64,000 nucleotides of DNA from Meandrina meandrites (Eukaryota; Cnidaria; Anthozoa; Scleractinia; Meandrinidae). Numbering within the stretch: the first letter of the stretch is position 1; each line of letters opens with the position of its first letter. Below are positions 55,994 to 64,000 of this stretch, piece after piece. A program made the translations under genes and the position numbers. The notes below the pieces were generated by a model. It was not told the origin of the DNA. It was given only the letters and a program-made list of their open reading frames with translations, and searched no databases. The DNA lies in the NCBI GenBank assembly GCA_963693305.1, contig OY855915.1, positions 11,741,340-11,805,339 of the forward strand, written 5' to 3'.

Positions 55994-58900
55994 TCAACAT
56001 GTTGTCACCAGGACAACAGGAACTTGCAAAATAGGGCTGTCGGCTTTCTTTCTTTCTTTTCCATCTTCTTCCTCGTGATCAGCGCCTTGATTTTCATCGC
56101 TTCTTATCACAGACTCAAGAGGCATTAGCTCCTCTCTGTTTGTTTTAGTTATGCTTCTACGAGCAGCATTACTCCAGTTCGACAAAATTTGCCCTTCAAG
56201 AACAACTTCCCTCGCAGACACGCGTCGCGCAAGAATCTTGTCAAGTTCCATGTCGGAGTCTTTCAGCGTGGACCGATGCCTTTCTGTGACAACGTTGTTG
56301 TCCAGGCTGAATCTGGAGTCTGTTATCTCCTGTTGTTTGTCTAGTTTGTAGTTCTTTCTGTGAATCAAAGGAATGGTCAAAAAGTTACTACATGGAGAAC
56401 AAGAAGGACTGTCTCCTGGCGAACCCCTGTATCTGAAATTGTTATTACTCTTCACGCTGCCGTTTTGACTTTTGTAGGAGTTTCCACGACTTGAGCCGGC
56501 GTGGCTGCTATTCCGTGGTGATATTCCAGGGGACTGGTGCGGAGAGCGCACTGAACTCAAGCTGATTTTACTTCCGGTGATCCGGGACGAGTTCGGCAGC
56601 GTTTCTAGTTGATCTCGCAATCTGTTGCTTAACTTGTCTATGGCAGAGTTACAAATGCCTAAACGGCTTAGAATTTCCAAAGCGTCTATTTGAAAATGCT
56701 TGGTCCCAATGGCGTAGAGGTAGGGGTTTGTAAAAGAATTGATGGGATATACGAAGATAAGGAAAAACTGAGCGGCTTTTACACTGATCAGGGTCTTTCC
56801 ATATATGGCTATTAGACTGACGAGCGCAATTGGGAACCAACAGGCAAAATTAGTGATGACCAACATTGCCATTCTCTTTGCTACTCTGCTTTCCATGCGA
56901 TTAGCACTAGTCCCAGGCCCCGAACCTCCAAGGCTGCAGTACATCCTCCCATAACAGAAAAGGACGAAGAGAAACGCGAAGCCATTAGTCGCTAGGAGAA
57001 AAGTGACATAAGCCTTAGAAACGGCGCTTTGCACTTCGAAGGGAAGGCAGATCGCCACTTTCTGGTAACTGCTAACTTCGAAAAAGGGAAGTACTGCCAT
57101 TGTTAAAGCAAATGTCCAGCCTAACCCCATGAGTACAATGATCTGTTTTGTATTCAAATGTTTGTTAAGCTTCAGGGGATGAACGATGGTGAAGTATCTT
57201 TCCACTGTGATTACTGTTAACACGAATACAGCGAGTTCTGTGGAGAAAACTGACATGAAGCCGGCGACTTTACAGCCGTTGCGATACTGCCATTGGATAG
57301 CAAAGTTTTGATATTCGTTTAGCGAGTAAAGGTCTGCGCTAGCTATCATCAATAAGAATATTCCCATGCAAAGGTTCGCGAATGCCAGGTTGCACATGAG
57401 AATCTTGGCTATCGAAATTTTCCGTTTGCTCAGCAGCAGAACAAACAGCTTGAACGAATTCCCGAGAATCGCGAACACCAGGACGAACCAAGAGCAAATA
57501 CGAAGCGCGTATGAACCCAACAGATCACCGCACGGGTTAAACACGTCGTTTTCAGGCGTGCAATTGACGTTTCCAGGCGTTTCAGCCGGCTTAGTGACAA
57601 CGTTTTCCACATCAAAGCATGCATCCGGAGGTAAAGTAATGCTAATTCCTCCATTGCCCTTCGGCTGCGTTGGAATAGCAAATGGGTCGGTAGTTGTTGT
57701 TCGTGCCACAGTTGTTGGACGTGCGGTAGTTGAACCGCTTTTATTGCAGATTTTCTTTGTGGGTCCCGTGTCTTGAATGCTGGGTAGCGTAGCAACTACC
57801 TTAAAGGAATCCGATTTAGATTTAATAAGGCAGCAGTGAAATGGATATTCCACATCTGCTTTCTCCAGACGTTCGAACGACACAATTGGTATTTCCCATA
57901 ACGCTTTCGCTCCTTTGATGATGAGATGTTTCAAGCCCTCAAGGCCATCCCCAGGAAGGTAGTCAATTTGAGTGCTTTGAAGATCTCTGAAAGAAAGATC
58001 AAGATCAATTGATCAATTCTCTCTGCAAAATCAATGCATTGCCAAGTGGAACGGTAATGAGAATATAAAACGTCATTAATCAGGGGAAGTTCTTAAAGAT
58101 GAGATACTTGGCGTGCATTTCCTTATACTAAATGCTTACTTATTTACGAGTAAATTAACTTAATCCAAAATATTTAAGCATTGAATTGGTTATTGCCGGG
58201 ATTTATTATGTAGCCGCTTACTTTGAATGTAATGTGTTTATACTCACAGAATTCGAAGCCGAGTTCCTTCGAAAGCTTTTTGCTGTATGTCCGTCAGTTT
58301 ACTGCCTTGTAAAGTTCTGTAAGTAAAAATAAAATGACAAACTCAGTTCAAAAAACTGATGTCGACAGCAACGACGGTTATCTCTTCAGACACCAGATAT
58401 TTGCTTAAATTCAAATAAAAAACTATTCGCTAAAGTAAGTAAATTTCCCTCGGCACACACTGCATTTTGGCAAATGTACATTTTATTAGTTTCAAATTAG
58501 CGAATTGTAAACTTACAAAATTTTAAATCGGTCAAACGCAAAAATCCAATCACAGAGCACCGACAGACCAAATTTCTAGCAGATAAGCTATTTATTTAAT
58601 TCTCTATTTTTTTTTTTTTTGGCGTCGCACAAAATTTCCAGTAACTATCTCTTATGACGCGAAAGTGGAGGAGTTAGAAATTTGAGTCGTTTCAATATAA
58701 GCGGCAATTTTGGCGGGAACTGCGCGCGCAGTGCGTTTGATCCTTGTGTTCTCCAAAGGCCGCCTTTAAGAACGTAATCCTTCCCCGAAAATAATGCACG
58801 CTACAATTCCTCTGGTACTAAGAAATTTAGGAGTTTATAAAGAGGATAAATGGAAATAGTTTTCTTTGATTATATAAGCTTGGCTGCATGTGAATCCTAT

Positions 58901-61900
58901 TACGTGGTTTTCTGTCGTTAAGACTAAAAATTCTCTATTTTTTAATAGCTAAATAGCTTATCTGCTAGAAGGAGGCCGCGTGACCTAGTGGTTAGGGCGC
59001 TGGACTTGTAATCCGGATGTCCCGAGTTCAAATCCTCCTCCCTGCCACTAGATGGATTTGTCTTCGGTGGTCCCGAATTCAACTCCTCCACGCTTTGTAT
59101 ATAGACAACTCGTCAGTCTCCTGCCAGTTGGGATTTTTAACAAGTTTCTGTTTGATTTATAATATTTGTTTCACTATTTACAGTGTCCTCAATTAGTACA
59201 GCCGTGCTAAACACATTGACACTGAAATAAATTGATTTATTTTTTTATTTTTTTATTTTTATGGCTGAAGACTTACAATTTATGAAGCTTAGTGCTGTTT
59301 GTGAAGACTCTGTTTGGAATCTTCATTATGTCTGTATTGATTAAGTCGCTGAAAGAAAAAAAGTCAAGTTATTCAGTGTCGTCCCATATTTTCTGTATTT
59401 TACTTTTTCCGCAGACTAAGTTTTTGGAGTCCTCATTACCAGCAATTTTGCACAGAAGTGCAACGCTCGTCTTGCGCGATCCGTTTCATTCTATAAAATA
59501 AGAGGAAAGCAGGGAAGATTGGGTACCAGGCTAGTGCGCTAGGATATCTGGGATTGTTTAAGACAGCAAGTAATCTCATGCACAGACCTCTAACGGTCAC
59601 TTTTTGGCGTGTTGCCCAGTAAAACTTTCAAAAGAAACCTGACCTAGAGCATCAATCGATTCGTAATAGATTTTGATTTTCATTATTTTTACTGGAAATC
59701 TACTTACAGTATTTCAAGTTCATGGTACTTTCCCAGCGTTTTAGCATCCAGGATTTTGATTGGGTTGTTTGATATGTGCCTGAAAGGAAGCAACGATTTT
59801 ATGAAATCCGTTAAATAAAAGGAGTTATGTTACGCTACCTATGTCGTCAAATATATAAATAGCCACTTAAACCAGGCGCCTGGAACTGAACTGAGTAGCC
59901 GCGTAGTATATACGGGTAGAATTAACTGGCGAAAGGCCTGGAACAGCTAGATAAAAGCAAATGGTAAGCCCATTTTCCGTTCGGATAGTCCAGTTGGGAA
60001 GGTTAGACTACCTTTCAAGATGTTTAGACGGGAAACAAAAATAGTCTTACCATTTACATTCCAACCAATTTTTTTGGAAGTTTTTGGTATATTTTTTTTT
60101 TTGGTAAATCTTTTCCGCGCTCATATGTCACGTGTCCAATTTTATCCAATAAGAGTCGGAAATATACTCTATAAGTGATACTGAACTGCTGCTAAACTGG
60201 AAGTAAGGAATTTAATATACTTACAGAATCGTAATCTCGGAAGACCTCCTAAACACAGGAAGCTTTTCAAGCTGGTTAAATTCTAGATTCCTGTGAAGCA
60301 TAATATAAAGATTAGCTCAAACTGATCCAGTCTCAAAACTGATGTGATGTGATGTAAACTTTATTTCAACACGGAAAGTCATCAGTTAATTAAGCTTAAA
60401 AGACTAAAACTAATTACAAACTGCTTTACATGATTGCCACGTGGGAATCCGATATATCAGCTTCATTCTTAATTATTTGCTTAAAATTGTTAACAGATAC
60501 AGCATTTTTTTAGGCATTTGGGCAAGTTATTCCATAACATAGCCCCGTTGAAAGAGAAGCTTCGTTTTTGGTTTGGGTAGAGTCAGCTTTCCCTCAGAGT
60601 CTTTTAAGTTATAAACAGAGTGACGCTGAGAGAAAAGACTTTGAAGATAGTCTGGGGCAAGTCCATTCATGGTTTTCAACATCGTCAACGCTTTCTGTTT
60701 CTTTCGTATAAGAAATAGCTTCTCCCAGTCGAGGGTGGACTGCATCAATCCAATCGTCTTCTGGGCCCAGTTGTTCAAAGAAAAATTAAGCTACTCGAAT
60801 AATCGCGTCAACTTCGAATTTCTTTTTAGGTTTTATCATTAATTATTAAAATATGTAACATCGTGTCAGATGCATGTGATAACACTGAAAACCAACAATA
60901 GCAGAACAAACGACAACAAAACTTGAAGAATTTCTGTCACTCACAAATAAGTCAGCTTCAGCTCATCAAATGCACCGTCAGCGATTCTTTGGAGGTTATT
61001 GTTGTTCAGTTTTCTTCAAAGAAGAAGAAAAATGCGTCTGTTATGCTGTATTCAGTCAATATTTAAAACAAATTCAAACTAGTTCACTGGAATCAAAGTG
61101 TTAGTTTTCTACTTACAAATTTTTCAGCATCTTAAGGTCGGAAAATGCGTTCTCCTTGATCTCTGTTATTGAGTTATACCCCAAGTCTCTGCAAATGTTA
61201 AAATCAGATATATTAAAGTGACATCATTTATGCTGTTAGCTTTAGTAAAAGCTTTGAAATGCCAAGGCTGATTTTCACTGGGCAAAGGCACAAGCTGATA
61301 AGCGTAAACACAAGCGTAAGCACATAAAAAAATAATACACTAATTCTTCTTATGTTCGATCCTTGCTAGCAGTAATCAGCATAAGCTAAAGAATAACGAG
61401 CAATTTTTTTCTTGTGTTTTTGCTCATGTTTATTCCTAGTGAGGAGAGTAAAAGGAGAGTGATTGTGTTACTTCCTCTTATGTGCTTGTGCCCTGTGAAA
61501 ACCAGCTTATATAACATTTGAAACAGTTTCATTGTATTGCACTGCTCATATCATCCTCACTGTACAAATGGTGGCTGGTCGTCTTTTCGTACATGAGCTT
61601 AGTGACCATTTTCCCTTCGCCTCAGTGCTAAGTTGAGCGATCACCTTCTTTCCATAGAATCGGAAAGGCAACGTTTTATGTACGTCAGAAAAAGAATCAC
61701 TGGAAACATGAAATTACGGACTAGCTGATCATTCTCTCTCTCTTTCGAGGGCACGGTGACTTCTTACTTTTTCACATACACTTAGGTCGATAACAAGGAG
61801 AATTAAAGTAGTATATATGCTGAAAGAAATTGAATCTAACATGATATTCTCTTCAAAACCCATTATATTAGGAATAATTTTTCTATAAAACCATTTACTT

Positions 61901-63810
61901 ACAAGTCGTTCAGTGAATGAAGACCTTTAAAGGTGTCTTGAGAAACACTGCTTATTCGGTTATGCTTGAGATTCCTATAAAAATAGATACGATACAATCC
62001 AGCTGAGTTAATGGTTGTTTTAATACAATATTGACCAATATCCTCTAGTTCACGATTTTCCTTATTCTTATCAATATTAAATACACGAAATTCTTCTAAG
62101 CCTCTAGCACCTTCGTGCTGTTTCCACGCGGGTATTCTTTTCATTTCTGCTGCTTTGTGAATTCATTGACTATGAAATTCAAATATTTACATTTCAAAAC
62201 CTGCGACCGGAAGAGTCAGAGGGACAGACAGTCAGTCAGTCAGTCAGTCAGTCAGTCAGTCAGACAGTCCGTCAATCAGTAAATCAAACAATCACGCAGT
62301 CAGGCAGTCAGTCAGTCAGCCTAGTTATGCATTAAGTGCGTTCGCCAAGTTCGACCTTCCGTCCATTCATCTATTTTATTTTTATTTATTTATTAAGGTT
62401 TCCCAAACAACAAACATTTATGCCGAGAGCGGCGCTTATTTCAATAATAAACCTAGCGCACCAAGGACTAGAATGAAATGCTTATAATCGCGGTCGTGCA
62501 TGCGGCCAGAAAAACACTGAATCACGGAGACACTAGTGTGGATTAATTTGGCCACTCACGTGGCGTTTATTTCAAAACGTTCAAATGCTAAGGTGTCAAA
62601 TTAATCAATTAAACATCGCTATATTTGATTCAGTGAATAAAGTTGGGGCGAAAAACAGCCAGCCAAGTAAGAGGTAGCAAGAGCACAGGAGGAGCTCAGG
62701 GGATGGTGGAGGGCCGACGAAAGAAACTGAAAGTACCCTTTGAAAGCTAAACAGCTATCACTATCGGCGTTGGCAGAAAAAGGGGCGAGTAATAGCAGAG
62801 CTCACGAATTTAAACCTTGCTCTGCGTGTGGTGACTCGCCCATAATCGTTATGGCTATCTACCTCTGCAGCTTGTACCGTAAGATAAGATAAGATAAGGC
62901 CCCGCCCCAGCATAAAACCCATTATCGCCCTTTAGTCAATAATGGGCCATTTACAACTAAAAAGATAAGATATATAAGAAAAATAAATAATAACAATAAT
63001 AATAATAATAATAATAATAAAAACTAATGGGAGGATAACAGCAGGGGGAAACTGAATTCCCATATAAAAGCTGTTCTCCTAGATAAAGCTAAAATAAACA
63101 TCCACCAACTACTCGTCCATGATGAATCAATCAATCATCAAACCAATCACCTTACTTGACCTAAGTTTTTACAGTCAAACCGGATGTTCTTTTGATGGAA
63201 ACTCTGCAATGTTGCGGCGTTATGTTCCAATATTGATTGAAAGTGTGATCTAACCAATTTGCAACTTTCAATTCATATTTGCTCGAGCAAGTTGCCAAGT
63301 TCCGGTTTTGAATTGCCGTATAGAACAAGGTAAGACCAGCTCTGTTTCAAACAAACAGAAAATAATTGCTCCATGGTCGACTGTTTATCAACAGACTGCG
63401 AGAAATTATCAACAGGCTTAGTTCAGATTGCGCTTCAAAATCAAAAAAACATAAGCTGTAACTAGGAGCAAATTTGAATTTTTAAGCACAATTTGAACAA
63501 AGTCTCAAAAGTCTGTCGCTAATTTCTCGCCGTTCCCATCAAAAGAACATCCGGTTTGAGAAAGCCAATATTTCCTTTCCACAAGGAAGAAAATCGATAA
63601 AAAGGATTAGAAAATAAAAGCATCGATTTCTATGGCTAGTTTTTACTGCCAAAACTGAGTTCATTGCACGACATGATTAATCCATGTGGCATAAAAAAAG
63701 GTGTCGTCTCTTGAACAGGAGCTAAAGATCGTACTTACAATATTTCCAGAACGGTTAGATTAAAAAATGTCCCTTGGTGAATAGTTCTGATGAGGTTGTT
63801 GTCAAGGCGC
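55994..63810 (-). CDS. Leucine-rich-repeat GPCR, type A (glycoprotein-hormone-receptor-like), 3' part
   Basis: Eight exons in gene order: 63810-63739, 61974-61903, 61188-61117, 61013-60945, 60290-60225, 59779-59708, 58316-58248, 57986-55994; the 5' end is beyond the window. Each of the first seven (66-72 bp, all the same phase) encodes one LRR such as LKHNRISSVSQDTFKGL. The last exon holds the final LRR, the cysteine hinge YPFHCC, a Thr-rich linker, then NCTPENDVFNPC and seven membrane spans. The 7TM segment matches LH/FSH/TSH receptors (KILMCNLAFANLCMGIFLL, ELAVFVLTVITVERYF, YPINSFTNPYLYA) rather than LGR4/5/6 or relaxin receptors. Such receptors bind cystine-knot dimers at the cell surface and couple mainly to Gs. 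The cytoplasmic tail is about 238 residues, long and Ser/Arg-rich. The stop at 55994-55996 is followed at once by a MITE. Confidence 0.9.
58030..58110 (+). repeat. Dispersed repeat, copy 5 of 5 (partial)
   Basis: AATGCATTGCCAAGTGGAAC, GGTAATGAGAATATAAAA and ATTAATCAGGGGAAGTTCTT; a shortened relative of the copy at 8356, in an LGR intron. Confidence 0.45.
58577..58970. mobile_element. MITE with TTCTAGCAGATAAGCTATTT termini
   Basis: The ends TTCTAGCAGATAAGCTATTT and AAATAGCTTATCTGCTAGAA are exact inverted repeats, with subterminal TTCTCTATTTTTT words. The right end directly abuts the SINE that begins at 58971, so the target duplication cannot be read. Lies in an LGR intron. Confidence 0.65.
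58971..59246 (+). mobile_element. tRNA-derived SINE
   Basis: The head is tRNA-like: A box TGACCTAGTGGTTAGGGCGC, a seven-base anticodon loop CTTGTAA (anticodon TGT) and B box GAGTTCAAATCC. The T-stem and acceptor stem do not pair properly, so it is not a working tRNA. A body follows (CTCCTGCCAGTTGGGATTTT, CAATTAGTACAGCCGTGCTA) and the end GACACTGAAATAAATTG is followed by a T-rich tract. It lies antisense in an LGR intron. Confidence 0.7.
60338..60785 (-). pseudogene. 5'-truncated LINE, C-terminal end of reverse-transcriptase ORF
   Basis: On the minus strand one frame reads LMQSTLDWEKLFLIRKKQKA, MLKTMNGLAPDYLQSLF and SVYNLKDSEGKLTLPKPKT. This is the thumb and tail region of a CR1/L2-type RT, where 'L.W..L..RR..ka..m.k..ng..P.yL...F' is typical. 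A frameshift follows before the 3' end. The element ends in repeated GATGT/ACATC units after AATAAAG, a usual LINE 3' tail. About 450 bp remain. Located in an LGR intron. Confidence 0.7.
62227..62320. repeat. (CAGT)n microsatellite
   Basis: About 11 clean CAGT units, then diverged ones, in the large LGR intron. Confidence 0.95.
62879..63022. repeat. Simple repeats (TAAGA)n and (AAT)n
   Basis: Four TAAGA units at 62879-62898 and an AAT/AAAT tract at 62981-63022, separated by unique sequence. Confidence 0.85.
63175..63559. mobile_element. MITE with TCAAACCGGATGTTCTTTTG termini
   Basis: The ends TCAAACCGGATGTTCTTTTG and CAAAAGAACATCCGGTTTGA are exact over more than 20 bases. 385 bp, no coding frame, no clear target duplication. 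Lies in the LGR intron between exons 61903-61974 and 63739-63810. Confidence 0.7.
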
Positions 63811-64000
63811 CTGCAATAAATAAATTCAATACTTATGTGTTGCTATATAATTAGATTCTACATAATACGTGCGTGTCTAAACGGTGTTGAGATGTCAGTT
63901 TCGTGAGGATTGTTCACATGATGCAGTGGTTCGAATTATATTGCTGTATCCCTGCTGCTGTAGTTGAATGGAACACAGTTGATCGGCTCTTTAATTCAGC

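Noticed and set aside
58973..59046. Functional tRNA-Thr (TGT)
   Set aside because: A and B boxes and the anticodon loop are present, but the acceptor and T stems do not pair and a SINE body follows directly.

Overview
This is eukaryotic DNA from an animal, most likely an anthozoan cnidarian and probably a stony coral. The genes are intron-rich with GT/AG borders. Their proteins resemble animal AP4M1, SLC32, HSF5, ZC3H15 and glycoprotein-hormone-type LGR. One gene encodes a secreted, extremely acidic protein of the kind found in coral skeletal matrix or proteoglycans. The gaps and introns are crowded with short inverted-repeat transposons. Species is inferred from gene content and repeat style, not from a marker gene.

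Layout, left to right. 183-9155 (+): last 13 exons of AP-4 adaptor subunit mu (AP4M1), with introns full of MITEs, including an 876-bp foldback. 9156-15563: transposon remnants, among them a Penelope-type RT scrap. 15564-16853 (+): intact single-exon SLC32/VIAAT-like amino-acid transporter. 16854-21400: TTAA-flanked MITEs, a long ATA microsatellite, and one possible exon of a DUF3504/Crypton-like protein set among hairpin repeats. 21851-22174 (-) and 31373-31726 (+): two small secreted cystine-knot (CTCK) proteins, transcribed away from each other across 9.2 kb without recognisable genes. 37134-38216 (+): secreted Asp/Glu/Ser-Gly-rich protein. 38217-42400: a SINE-like insert nested in a MITE, and a broken hAT transposase. 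42404-45221 (-): three-exon HSF5-like protein. 45988-53891 (+): complete 13-exon ZC3H15, head-to-head with the HSF5-like gene. 54314-54844 (-): unidentified open exon. 55994-63810 (-): 3' part of a type-A LGR, eight LRR-bearing exons in the window with the 5' end beyond 64000.

The genes are not an operon and most are functionally unrelated housekeeping or regulatory genes. The most suggestive combination is two norrin/bursicon-like cystine-knot ligands and an LGR receptor in the same window. Cystine-knot proteins are the known ligand class of LGRs in other animals, so linked ligand and receptor genes are a testable idea. I saw no CRISPR array, no rRNA and no convincing functional tRNA. The one tRNA-like sequence is the head of a SINE.
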